Shown here piece after piece: positions 35,107-46,540 of a stretch of DNA of 64,000 nt (positions are counted from its first letter, which is position 1; each line of letters opens with the position of its first letter). Origin of the DNA: Pseudophaeomoniella oleicola (taxonomy: Eukaryota > Ascomycota > Eurotiomycetes > Phaeomoniellales > Phaeomoniellaceae). A program made the translations under genes and the position numbers. The notes below the pieces were generated by a model that was not told the DNA's origin, did no database searches, and saw only the letters and a program-made list of their open reading frames with translations. The DNA lies in NCBI GenBank assembly GCA_003868215.1, contig QWDQ01000030.1, positions 244,747 to 308,746 on the forward strand, in the 5' to 3' direction.

Positions 35107-36019
35107 ATGAGATGGTTGAGATTCGGGAGGCGTTGCAATGATTGACTACGTAGGTAGCTACCAAAGTAGTCAAAATATTCGTGTTGATGCTCTGGGGGCA
35201 AAATTTGCATCAGATACGCAAGTAGCGGCAGACACGGCATGCAGTCTTTTAACGAAATAGAATGACTTTACAATAGTGAACATTAATTGCAGTAACTGGT
35301 GCTGTCGCATCCAACTGATGACCTGATGTGATTGTGCACGTCTGCCGGTTATTGGCATGTCCTGTATCGGCATCTGATGGCCAATATTTTGCAATGAGGG
35401 GCCGTTACTCCTCCTCCTTCATTTGTTTAGCCCGTCGGAGGAAGAAGGGAAGACTGCGTCATCGGCGACGGAGATTGCGGATACTGTATCAGCGATAAAA
35501 CAGGGGTCCATTTTTTGGGTGTTGCGAATTGTTATGGATGCCCCTCCTTTTGTTACGTCGAAGAGCTAGCTCATAGTCAATAACAGAATCATGTATCTAT
35601 TACCTGTATCTGGCGTCTCGGCCGGGAATTGGGAGTAATACTACGTAGTACTTCTTGGAGACGCAGTCATTGAAGATCATTGAGTGACTGGATGATGACT
35701 GTAGTAATCGTCACTGCGGTTTGAGATATTAGGTATGGAGCTCCAGAGGTATCTCCGTACAGTACAGCGAATAGGTTCACTGACCCCACCTTCTGTTTTC
35801 ACTCGCTCTCGCGCTCGCTGGCCACTAGTGAATCCCGAGGGGTCGAAAGGTAAGGTAAGGTAGAGAATGGGAAGATAGGGAATAACACCCAGTCAATTTC
35901 ATCATCCATCCATTTCTTCCTTTCCTCATCTTCTTTTCATCCCACTCCATCTACACATACTCGCAAGAAGTCAGAAATCCTCACAAATCTCCATCAATTC
36001 ATCTTCCAATACCGTCAAG
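35107..36019. other. intergenic, transaldolase 3' flank and SOD1 promoter
   Basis: Contains CTACGTAGGTAGCTACC at about 35147, ATACTACGTAGTAC near 35638, and a triple GGTAA run near 35850. No gene seen. Confidence 0.5.
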
Positions 36020-36835
36020 ATGGTTAAAGCAGGTAAGGTTGCACCTTGTTTCCACCTCATTGAAGCTCCTTTCTTGCTTTCTCTTAGCTTCAACCTCTGT
36101 TTGAGCACATTTTCCTACCTCCTACCCGGATCTGCTATCCTGATACGTCAATCAAGATTCCCTTTTTGAGGACCACGGTAGCTTGGTGGCTTCAGCCCTG
36201 TTATACTCTCTCACTATCTGCTCTTTGCATTGGCCTGACCATGACAAACCCAAAGCTAATTTACGTGCTCTACATTAGTTGCTGTCCTCCGTGGTGACTC
36301 CAACGTCAAGGGTACTGTTACCTTCGAGCAGGCTTCCGAGTCCGCACCAACCACTGTTTCATGGAACATTGGCGGTAACGATGCCAACGCCGAGCGTGGC
36401 ATGCACGTTCACCAATTTGGAGACAACACCAACGGTTGCACATCCGCTGGCCCTCACTGTAAGCTCGGCTACCCGACCATGCGCTTGTCGCAATGCTGAT
36501 TAATGGTGATTCAGTCAATCCCTTTGGCAAGACTCACGGTGCCCCATCGGACTCAGAGCGCCATGTTGGTGACTTGGGTAACTTCAAGACCGATGGACAA
36601 GGCAATGCCACCGGCTCTGTTACGGACAGCTTCATCAAACTCTTCGGAGAACAAAGTGTTTTAGGCGTATGTACTATCCTTCGAAGTTGCTCGTGCACAA
36701 ACTAACGAATTGTAGCGAACCATCGTTGTGCATGCCGGCACCGATGACCTTGGCAAGACTGACCACCCAGAGTCAAAGAAGACTGGTAACGCTGGTGGTC
36801 GCCCAGCTTGCGGTGTCATTGGCATTGCTGCTTAA
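36020..36835 (+). CDS. SOD1: Cu/Zn superoxide dismutase
   Basis: Exons 36020-36032, 36279-36458, 36515-36666 and 36716-36835, giving 154 residues, the canonical length. All metal ligands are present: copper His47, His49, His64 and His121; zinc His64, His72, His81 and Asp84. Cys58 and Cys147 can form the structural disulfide. Family signatures GMHVHQFGD and [15 protein letters not shown] are intact. The first exon is 13 nt and the first intron, at 246 bp, is long for this genome. The protein is the cytosolic enzyme converting superoxide to oxygen and hydrogen peroxide. Confidence 0.96.
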
Positions 36836-37134
36836 ATCATCAATTTGACGACATGGATGGTGTTATGAAGCCTCTGAAACACCTCGGTAGCAATGAATAT
36901 ATGCACTTAGATAGCTGGCGACGTTCTCCATTCGCTTGATGCGCCTTTCCCGGCGACGTCGCGAGAGAACAACCGAAAACGAAATTGATACCATATATCA
37001 ACCCGATGCTGGTATCTGGCCGCCCCTGAGCCTTCTGTCTACTGTAGATGCATTGATCACTTCTGTTGTCAACGTGAGAGCGCAGTTGCGATCATGGAAT
37101 AACTTCGTTTTCGTACAAGTGTAATACCTCATTG

Positions 37135-38124
37135 CTATGTCTGTATGATGCCTTTCGCCATGTCCTCGCAAGACATCAAGAACCCCCACGTCTTCGCCGT
37201 ATTGAACTCGATACATTGCTGACTGCTCTCCGGGCTCGTTGTACCGGATCCATCACTGAGTAAGATACAGTCCCAACCCTTTGTGAAAGCATCCTGCAGG
37301 CTACCTCCAACACATTGATCAGTATTAACTCCACTGAATAACAGGGTTTTGATTCCTTCCTTCTCCAGGAACTCGGTACACATCGTCTTATCACCCCACA
37401 GGCCGCTCATTCGATTCTTATGCATCCAAACATCAGGCGGCGAGGCACTGAGACCCTCCTGACGCGCAGCTTCCAGTTCAGGGGGCAATGCCGCATTCCA
37501 TGTGTCCCTCATCAAGAGCTTCCCACCATCTACAATTGACCCGTCTTCTAACTTGACCTGCCCAATTTCACGGCCTAGTCCTCGGTAAATTCTTGCCCGC
37601 AATCCATCTTCCTTTCTGGCTTTCAAGGTGGCTTCAAGCTCAGTAGATCCTTGATTGATACCATGCTCATCAATGGCGATCTTCTTGTCCGCTCCATCGA
37701 AGTTGTCGGCTTCTTGGGGGACAGTCTCAAAGCCAAAAGCGCGAAGGGTTGCTGGAGGCATCTTATCGATCTCTGCTTGAGTCAAGCCCCAATTGAGCCA
37801 AATGACACGGATTCCCTGTTTGCGGGCGGCCGGAATAGCATAGTTGATTAGTTTCTCCTGGGCTTTCCAACCGTTTCCATCTTTGGCCCTTCCCAACGCT
37901 GGTGATATGAAGAAATTCTGCATGTCAATGATCACGAGTGCTGTCTTCTTGGGATCTATCGTCACATCCGCTGTGACGGTCTTGTAGGTGACCCGGGGTT
38001 GGACAGGAGGTGAAGTGGGAGTCGCTGGATGTGTGAGATCGAATCCTGTTTTAGTTGAATGAAGCCAGAAATTCTCAGGAGAGCCAATGACGGCCTTGCG
38101 ATGGGAGTCCTCGACCGAACCCAT
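37135..38124 (-). CDS. isochorismatase-fold cysteine hydrolase
   Basis: Single frame of 329 codons from the ATG at 38124; the frame begins seven non-ATG codons earlier. The catalytic triad of the isochorismatase superfamily is present: Asp67 (IIDMQNFF), Lys236 (HKNRMSG) and Cys271 (SGVNTDQC). The non-prolyl cis peptide position before the cysteine also fits. Compared with the 180-200 residue core, the protein carries a 55-residue N-terminal extension and an insert of about 80 residues between strands 2 and 3, a form common in fungi. Substrates in this family range from isochorismate and nicotinamide to ureidoacrylate, and I cannot choose among them. No secretion signal is evident. Confidence 0.87.
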   Translation of the reverse strand: MGSVEDSHRKAVIGSPENFWLHSTKTGFDLTHPATPTSPPVQPRVTYKTVTADVTIDPKKTALVIIDMQNFFISPALGRAKDGNGWKAQEKLINYAIPAARKQGIRVIWLNWGLTQAEIDKMPPATLRAFGFETVPQEADNFDGADKKIAIDEHGINQGSTELEATLKARKEDGLRARIYRGLGREIGQVKLEDGSIVDGGKLLMRDTWNAALPPELEAARQEGLSASPPDVWMHKNRMSGLWGDKTMCTEFLEKEGIKTLLFSGVNTDQCVGGSLQDAFTKGWDCILLSDGSGTTSPESSQQCIEFNTAKTWGFLMSCEDMAKGIIQT

Positions 38125-38887
38125 GATGTTTGAACAACGAACCAAGGAACCGGGTATTTGATTGAGCTCTCGAGACAGATAGTCCTTGCTCTCTGGAGAT
38201 GACCTCTGACTGACGAGGAACTCAGAAGAGGATACGAAACACTTACAAAACAGTCTGAAAGTCTGAGACTACGGAAATCATGAACAACCTCTTACTATCA
38301 AAGTCCAGAATGTGGCATCGGAGATGCTGGTCAACTCCGCGCAGCTGGAATAATGATAAGGGCGATCATCCCCAATAGGAAGCTCGGATGGGGTTCGGTG
38401 GCCTTGAGATGAAGAACCCCTCGCTTTTCTTAGTAGGCATATAGTCGCATGTTCATTGTAGACGCTTGATAGTATTTACGAGACAATGCACATGGCAACG
38501 TCATACTTCGTTGCATCAGGTGTTCTAGGTACCTAATGTAGGTACGTTATAGAGCATTTCGCTGGTAAACCGTTATGTGCCTACCTTAGGTAACACTTTC
38601 AGTAAAAGCGGTGAGTCGAAACGGGCCGGTAAGCTTCTGAATTTCGAGGCTCAGGCTCAGGCTCAGGCTCAGTCTCAGGGACCAGATTGCATCAACATAA
38701 GGCCAGAGCTCACAATACCCCACAATCGTTCAAAGTACGTCCATAACTGAATGTGATTTCCGGCCACATGAGTTAAGTCATTGTCATTCATACCCTCAAT
38801 TGTTTACAATCCTGCATTGGCATTCTTCGGAGACAAAAGTTCTGTTTCTTGCTTCTCGTCCTCATCTCTTTGCGTTGATCCCTCATC
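38125..38887. other. divergent intergenic region with hexanucleotide repeat
   Basis: Shared promoter of the hydrolase and Tudor-SN genes. At 38648-38677 the unit GGCTCA repeats four times followed by one variant. TAGGT palindromes lie at 38526-38546 and 38581-38592. No gene seen. Confidence 0.6.
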
Positions 38888-41571
38888 ATGCCCGTCTTTC
38901 AAGCCAAAGTCAAAAGTGTCCTGTCCGGAGACACCCTAGTCCTGACGAACCCGAAAGGCCAGGAGAGGATTCTCAGCTTGGCCTATGTATCTGCGCCACG
39001 TCTAAGGAGAGAAGGAGACGAGGTTCAACTCAATAGCGTCTTGGTAACGTCCATTGGCTAACTCATTAACAGCCCTTCGCATTTCAATCTCGTGAATTTC
39101 TTCGAGAGGTTCTTGTCGGCAAGGTCGTTCAATTCGAGACCCTCTACGTGATTCCGACGACGAAAAGGGAATATGGCAAAGCTAGAATACCCAATGGCCC
39201 GGAATTCCCAGATCTCGCCGTCTCTGAAGGCTGGGCCAAGATACGAGATGATGCTGGTCGCAAGGAGGAGTCAGAGGAGGCCACAGCGTATCTCGATAAG
39301 TTAAAGGACTTGGAGGCTCAAGCAAAAGCAGCATCGAAGGGTCTGTGGGCATCAAATGGAGGTCACATTGAAAGTGTTCACGACCTTCCAGATCCTAATA
39401 GCCTGGTCGCCGAAAACAAGGATAAAAAGATCGACACTGTGATAGAGAAGGTGCTTACGGGGGATCGATTGATTGTCCGTTTGCTGTTATCCCCTCAAAA
39501 GCATATCCAGACAATGCTTGTTATTGGGGGTGTGAGAGCCCCCTCGACCAAACGCACCTCACCAGATGGCAAGGAAATCCCGGCCGAGCCATTTGGGACG
39601 GAAGCACATCAATTTGTCGAAGAGAGATTACTGCAAAGGAAAGTTGCCGTCCAATTGCTCGGTGTCACACCCCAAAATCAGCTTATTGGTGCAGTCCTAC
39701 ATCCGAGAGGTAATATCGCCACGTTCCTCCTTGAAGCAGGCCTTGCACGCTGTCACGACCAGCATGTTACTCTATTTGGATCTGAAATGGGTGAATTGCG
39801 CAAGGCCGAGAAAGCAGCCAAAGAAGCTCGGAGAGGGGTCTTCGAAGGGGCTGCAGCATCAAAAACTAAAGGGGCGGATACAGACTACATCGTCAGCCGC
39901 GTATGGAATGCTGATACGATCTCTCTACGGACCCGTACAGGGGACGAGAAACGCATTAGTCTCAGCAGTATCCGTCAACCAAAGCCTTCAGATCCAAAAC
40001 AGTCTCCCTTTGGGGCAGATGCCAAGGAATTCTTGCGAAAGAAGTTCATTGGAAAGCATGTCAGGGTCTCCGTGGACGGAAAGAAACCAGCCAGCGAAGG
40101 CTACGAGGAAAGGGAAGTCGCTACAGTGACGTTCAATGAAAAGAACGTTGCCTTGCAGTTAGTCGAAGCGGGGTATGCCTCGGTCATCCGCCACCGTCGG
40201 GATGATGATGACCGTTCCCCTGACTATGATACCCTCCTGCTGTCAGAAGAGGCTGCTCAAAAGGAGGGCAAGGGCATGTGGTCTTCGAAGCCACCAAAAG
40301 AGAAGAAGTACCAAGACTATTCCGAGAGCTTGACCAAGGCGAAAATGGAAGCCTCGGTACTGCAACGTCAGAAAAAGGTTCCTGCTGTGGTTGATTTCGT
40401 CAAATCTGGCTCTCGATTTACTCTGTTGGTTCCACGTGAGAACGCCAAACTTACATTTGTGCTCTCTGGCATTCGAGCTCCAAGGTCTGCTCGAAATCCT
40501 GGAGAGCAGGCGGACCCGTTCGGCCAAGAAGCTCACGACTTTGCAAACCGAAGGTGCATGCAACGTGATGTTGAGATAGACGTCGAGAACATCGACAAAG
40601 TCGGCGGCTTTATTGGCACGCTCTACGTCGCCCGAGAGAACTTTGCGAAGGCACTCGTTGAAGAAGGTCTTGCAGAGGTTCATGCGTATTCAGCGGAGCA
40701 ATCCGGTCATGGAAACGAACTACTTGCTGCGGAGAAGAAGGCGAAAGAATCCCGTAAGGGTTTGTGGCATGACTGGGACCCCTCCAAAGATATCGAAGAG
40801 GAAGAGGAGTTGCCAGCGACCAATGGAACCAATGGCGCAACTGGCCCAGAAATGGCGAGCCGTCGCAAAGACTACCGTGATGTCGTCGTTACCCATGTTG
40901 CGGAAGACGGAAGACTTAAATTGCAACAGGTCGGCCCGGGCACAGCAGCTTTGCAAGAACTGATGAACGCTTTCAAGTCATTCCATTTGAACAAAGCCAA
41001 CGAAAAACCGCTACCTGGTCCTCCAAAGGCTGGTGATATTGTTGCCGCGAAGTTTACGGTTGACGGTGACTGGTACCGAGCCAAAGTTCGACGAGTTGAC
41101 CGAGAAGCCAAGAAAGTCGAAGTACTCTACCTTGATTACGGTAACTCGGAGACTCTACCTTGGTCTCGATTACGACCGTTGACACAGGCTCAATTCTCGA
41201 CACAGAAGTTAAAGGGACAAGCCGTGGACGCCGTACTTTCCTTCATTCAGCTCCCTACCTCACCAAATTATCTCAGGGATTCCGTAGGATTTATTGGCGG
41301 AATCACCGAGGGCAGGGAACTCGTAGCCAATGTGGACCATATATCTCCGGAAGGCACACTTACGGTCACGTTGATGTATTCAGACGCACCTACTATGGAT
41401 GCAAGCATCAATGCGCAAGTGATTGAAGAAGGATTGGCTATGGTTCCCATGAAGCTCAAGGCATGGGAAAAGGCAGCGGCTGACACGTTGACCAGTCTGA
41501 AGAAGATTGAGGCGGAAGCCAAGGAAGACCGCCGAGGCATGTGGGAGTATGGTGATCTGACAGAAGATTGA
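38888..41571 (+). CDS. Tudor staphylococcal nuclease (SND1/p100)
   Basis: Exons 38888-39022 and 39073-41571, giving 877 residues, as expected for fungal Tudor-SN. The join gives REGDE/PFAFQSREFLRE, the end of the first SNase repeat. Four tandem SNase-like (OB-fold) repeats follow, marked by recurring motifs of the kind FGxEAxxF(V/A)xxR and AEKxAKExRxG(V/L)(F/W). Then comes a Tudor domain at about residues 690-745 (AKFTVDGDWYRAKVRRV, LDYGNSETLPW), interleaved with a fifth partial SNase repeat ending MWEYGDLTED. Members bind RNA and symmetrically dimethylated arginine and act in RNA stability, stress granules and transcription. The nuclease catalytic residues are usually degenerate in this family. 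Confidence 0.93.
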
Positions 41572-42136
41572 GCTAGTAAAGATGATAGTGGAGTTGGTGG
41601 CTATTTTCAACCAATGCCTCAATTCAGTGAAATGGTGCAGCCAATGTCAGCACTGAGCGCAATGAGAATACCAGACTACTCCGATCCTGCTTGAAACACT
41701 TTTGCTGGCTTATGATTATGTTGACACCTGGCATCTTTGCCTCATTACCTAGACTTGTAAATGAGATCCATGAGATTCTGACATAAGTATTCTCCCCTGA
41801 AGGTCTTGGGAGGCTGGGGTGTGTCCGACGTGCTTCATAAGGCTGCTATGTACATATTAATTATGTATATCCCGCAGTAAATACCCATGTGACTTATGCT
41901 AATATCATTATTTACTGTCCAGATTCTTCGGCGGGTTTGAAGCTCCGAACCCCGAAAACGCTATCGCAGAAATGATTGGTATTAATTACTACGTATTGTC
42001 ATTGGGTGTGGGGGAGATAATCTTACTCATATGAAATGACGACGTCAACAAAAGTAATTAATTACGCCAAAACACTTAATAACGGAGCAGTGCGCTTGCT
42101 CTCTCCATCATCACCGCTCATAACCCGAACCGCAAG
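41572..42136. other. intergenic, 565 bp
   Basis: AT-rich 3' flank and promoter region without recognised genes or repeats; ATTAATTAC-type palindromes near 41985 and 42055. Confidence 0.5.
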
Positions 42137-43723
42137 ATGCATTTGGTCAGGACATTGACAGGTCACTCGGAGAAGTCCAGGCAGTCGATGGACGCTGAAG
42201 CGTCACAGCCTCCAATTGAACATGTTCCAACTGGAACTGTGGACGATTGGAGCGGGCATTACAATCGTCTGTCAGAAGCGCAACAGACGACCCTTGCCAA
42301 CTTCAAGAAGGCGCTCCAGGAGCAGAACTTGTATACGCCCGAGCCTGCCAGCCATGACGATCCAACACTGATGTAAGCGTGCGCGTATCTTTCATTGAGT
42401 GTGCTGACAGGTCCAGCCGCTATCTGCGAGCCCGGAAGTTTGATCTCAATGGAGCGCTGGCACAATTTCGCGAGACAGAGAAAATGAGGCAAGATAACAA
42501 GATACACGAGTTATACGACCATATCGACGTTGACTTTTACGAGAGGGCGCGAAAACTGGTCAGCTTGCACTCTGAGAATGGTCACGCACCGCTAACAGGA
42601 AGCGCAGTATCCTCAATGGACCGGGCATCGAGATAAAAGAGGCCTGCCATTATATGTTTATCAAATAAAGCATCTTGATTCGAAAACTGTTCATCAGTAC
42701 ACCAAGGACACGGAAGCTTGGAAAAAGAACTCTCAATGGGCCAAGGTTCCAGCCTCGTCTAAACTTCTCCCTCTGTACGCTTTATATGAGAACATGCTCA
42801 CTCTTGTCCTTCCCCTCTGCTCGACACTCGAGAGGCCGGTCATGGATGTTCCCATCACACAAGGCACCAATATCGTCGATGTCTCTGGAGTCGGTATCAA
42901 GACTTTCTGGAACTTGAAGACGCATATGCAAGAGGCGTCGCAAATGGCGACCGCACATTTTCCCGAAACACTCGACAAGATATTTGTATGTTTTGTCGTT
43001 ACATTCGCCAACCCTTATACTGACCGTCTGTAGATCATTGGAGCGCCGTATTTCTTCCCAACTGTCTGGGGTTGGATAAAGCGATGGTTCGATCCTAACA
43101 CAGTCTCCAAAATCTTCGTGCTTTCCCATCATGATATGAAGTCAACCTTGGAAAAGTACTTCGACATTGACAGCATTCCAAAGGCATATGGTGGTAATTT
43201 GGATTGGGAATATGGTCACCTTCCTGCGATGGATGGATTGGTCAGAGAACGAGTGGGTCACGACTGGATTCCAGGTCCTTCAAGATGGGAAGGGCAGATG
43301 GTACCTGTGGGTAGTGTCAATGGTAAGGATCGCGAGCGGCCTCCTCCTATCCCTGAAGACAAGAGACATCCATACGTCAAGGTGGCCAGATCTACATTAC
43401 CAGTCAGTGATCGAGAGCCGCCAAGTATAGAAGCCGCTGCAGCTGGAATCGCTGGCATGACAGTCGCTTCAGGAGATGGCCCTGTTGGTGCTACTTCGGT
43501 GGAAAATGCTGGTGCTGCTGAAACAGCAGTCATTCCCGAACCAGCGGTATCTGAGGCGAATACCTCCACTACTGGAGGTCATTCTGAGGGCCATGAAACA
43601 GGAGTTACGAGTCTGACTGAGAGCGAGAAGGATGCAGCAATACCTGATCCGTCAAATGGTTCCGCAAAGCCACCCATGGAACGATTCGACACAGCTGCAG
43701 AAGCTCTCCCAAGTGGACCATAG
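42137..43723 (+). CDS. Sec14-like CRAL-TRIO lipid-transfer protein
   Basis: Exons 42137-42372, 42417-42558, 42608-42985 and 43034-43723, giving 481 residues. The CRAL-TRIO N domain spans TLANFKKALQEQ to IRYLRARKFDLNGALAQF, and its core motif is completed at the first junction. The lipid-binding domain follows (YPQWTGHRDKRGLPLYVYQ, NIVDVSGVG, IIGAPYFFPTVWGWIKRWFDP, KIFVLS, LEKYFDIDSIPKAYGG). The C-terminal 150 residues are Ala/Ser/Thr-rich and look disordered. Intron 1 has two in-frame acceptors six bases apart. The protein should carry phosphatidylinositol or another lipid between membranes; ligand choice is unknown. A second ATG at codon 18 is an alternative start. Confidence 0.88.
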
Positions 43724-44220
43724 ATACCCTTTGCGCTTTCCCTCTCTTCGCATGAGTAGCTACGATGATGTGGTAACCAAAAGATATGGTTGTTTTGCAA
43801 TGGATAAAGGTTTTTTACTTGAACTATGCTGTAGGAACATCTAATCAGGAGGTCCGCTCAACCCGCGAAGGTCCCGTAAAATAATTTTATTAAACATGTA
43901 GCGATAGCTGAGATGCATGTTTGCGTCACGTGTAGGAGTTGCGGAATGAAGCATCGAACGATCTTGTATATATATTTTGGAGAACAGATACCATGAAGCT
44001 GTAATGTTTGATAATGACATATCATCCTTACTCTGCCTTCAAAGCGATCACTCATATAGGAAATTCAAGATTTATTACCACCGCCTATTCACATCAGAAC
44101 TGGAAGTTGAGAAACGGACTCCACAGGATAGTCCGGAGTGGGCCATCAACATCAACATCAGTCCTATATAATCATTGATCCTCACGAGATACATATTGAC
44201 CCAAACATTGAAAATCCTTT
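43724..44220. other. convergent intergenic region
   Basis: About 500 bp of AT-rich 3' flanking sequence between two convergent genes; nothing recognised. Confidence 0.5.
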
Positions 44221-46540
44221 TCAAACCTCATGGTGCTCTCCGACCGCCTTGTTGTTCGACGTCGTGGTCTCCAAAGCCGCCATGTCGCTTTCGAAATGAT
44301 ATAGTTGCGGCGTCGACATGTTCTTGCGTTGGAGAACATATCGTTTGAACCACCACGGTGCCACGCTGAAGAGCTGGTAGTTCATATGCGTACGCGTAGG
44401 GACAGCGCTGTGGAGGAAATAGAGTGTCAGCAGCCGTGCATTTGGGGAAAGACATTTCAAAGATAGGGGAATTGATTAAAAACTTACAAGACGTAATCCA
44501 GTTCTTCGAGGGACCGTTGCTTCGTCTCAGGAAGCCAAAGGAAGATCATCACAAAGGCCAGAGCATTGAGGCCGGCGTAAAAGCCGAAGGTGCCTACAGA
44601 GCCAAAGACGGCAAGGATGCGGAACAGAGTGAGAGAAAGGATGGCAGCCCAAAAGTTGTTTGTTGCAACGGCCCAAGACATGCTGAGTACGAACGTCAGC
44701 GCTGGAATCTCGTGGTGGAAAGAGGACTGAAAAGAGGAAGAGAACAGAACGACTCACCCGACCTCACGATGAGATAGTGGGAAGACCTCAGCGGAATACG
44801 TAAAAGGCACAGGTCCTTCTCCAGGAGAATAGAATGCATCAAAGAGATAGATGAAAAAGACGATCAAGCCGAGATGGGCGTTGCTGCTTTCGGGAACGTA
44901 GAAGCAGAATCCTGCGGCGAGCAAAGTCCAGCACATGTTTGGAAATGTGAACAACAGCAATCCCCTCCGACCAAAGGTATCGATGGTCCAAACTAGAAAA
45001 TCATCAGTACCTACACGAGAAAGATTTAAGAGTGAAATGAGGAGGGCTCTTACCAGCTGGCCATGCGAAAGCCCAGTTCACGATTCCAAATCCCCAGGAA
45101 GCCAACAGAGCTTTATTCTCCGAAGCTCCGGCACTGACGAAGATACTGGAAGAATAAAAAGATATGATATTGATACCACACATTTGTTGAGCGATCATGA
45201 CGATTCCAGAAGCTTGAGTAGCCCGGCGGACTCGAGGAACGGTAAACAATTCCACGAAGCGAGTAAAGAGATTGCCATGTGTAGCAACCCCTGACTCTGC
45301 GATGAGGACCTCTTCTGCTTCAAGCTGAGCATGGATGTAATAGGTGTCACGGGCAGCCTGGAGAGGGGTCCTGCGGAAGCGCAGTAACGCCTCATAGGCT
45401 TTCTTGTAACGACCCTTCTTCATTAGCCAGCGTGGAGATTCAGGACAGAACCAAATTCCTAGAAGCAATGGAACTGCTGGGATGAATGCTGAGCCAACTT
45501 GGAGACGCCAGGCGATTCTGCCGACGTCTTTGACGGCGAGATTTGCGGAGACACCGAGCAGGATACCAAATGCAGTCCAAACCTGCCAGGACATGACGAG
45601 ACCGCCACGAATGCTCGTAGGAGCGATTTCAGCCGAGAAGACTGGAACTGTAACTTCTTTCAGACCCATACCGATGCCGAGAAGGACGCGGCATGCGGCA
45701 AATTCTCCCCAATGCTGAGTACAAGCAGAACCAATAGGAGCAAGTACACTAAAGATGGCGGCAAGGAAGATTGTCCCTCGGCGACCGAGGTAGTTATTGA
45801 CAGGATCCGAGATCCACGCAGCGCTTCAAAGGGATCAGCGAAGTTCGACGATCATCATCCAATGGGAAGGACTCACAAGACTGCAATCGCAATATATGGA
45901 CAAGCATTGACGAAACCGACAATCCACTGATTCCTGTCATAGTTGGGATTCGGCAGATTGTTGTTTAGCGTTGCCGAATTTGGGATACCAAACTGCTCAG
46001 GAAAGCTTAGGTTGGCCCCATTGGAGCCCTCTTGGTCCCATCCTTGGATGGCAGCAGCGACTGAGTTGAGTATAACTGTGAAGTAGAGGATGAATGGATG
46101 CCTCCAACGATGAGTGATCTCCTCTCTGAGGACCTTTTTGTCGTCCTCGTCTAACTCTGGTATTTCTTCGAATCCTCGAGGGCTCTGAGCAACTAATGCA
46201 CCCTTTGTGAGGAGCGGGAGGATTTCGTTGAAGTCGTTGGCTTTGGCAAAGTCCTCAACGTCACTGATCAATTGGCTTCTTGGAATACCGGCTAGAGGAT
46301 TCTTGATCCTGGAGACGTCAGCCTCCTTGGAAGTACAATATCGATTTAACTTACTCTCCTGTGGTGTTCTCACTTAGCTGATGTACGCTCTGGCGTCTGG
46401 CTGCTTCATCGGAGAACCGGTGGTGACGATGCTCAGCGCTAGGCTCGATCTTCTCATTGTTCCTGAAATAGTTAGAAATAGCCAGCAGTAATATGGGTAA
46501 TCGCCTACTCTTCGTAGATGGGATCTTCCTGGGCAGGCAT
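44221..46540 (-). CDS. MFS sugar/polyol transporter, seven exons
   Basis: Exons on the minus strand: 46540-46509, 46462-46355, 46308-45877, 45823-45054, 44992-44758, 44682-44488 and 44407-44221, giving 652 residues. Every junction preserves frame. A long hydrophilic N-terminus of about 120 residues precedes helix 1 and carries acidic and HRHH stretches. Sugar-porter motifs are [68 protein letters not shown] and [16 protein letters not shown]. The C-terminal PTRTHMNYQ...WWFKRYV segment is typical of fungal carriers often annotated as myo-inositol or sugar transporters. The substrate is unproven. The N-terminal extension suggests regulated turnover. The neighbouring reductase and regulator make a small catabolic cluster possible. 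Confidence 0.88.
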
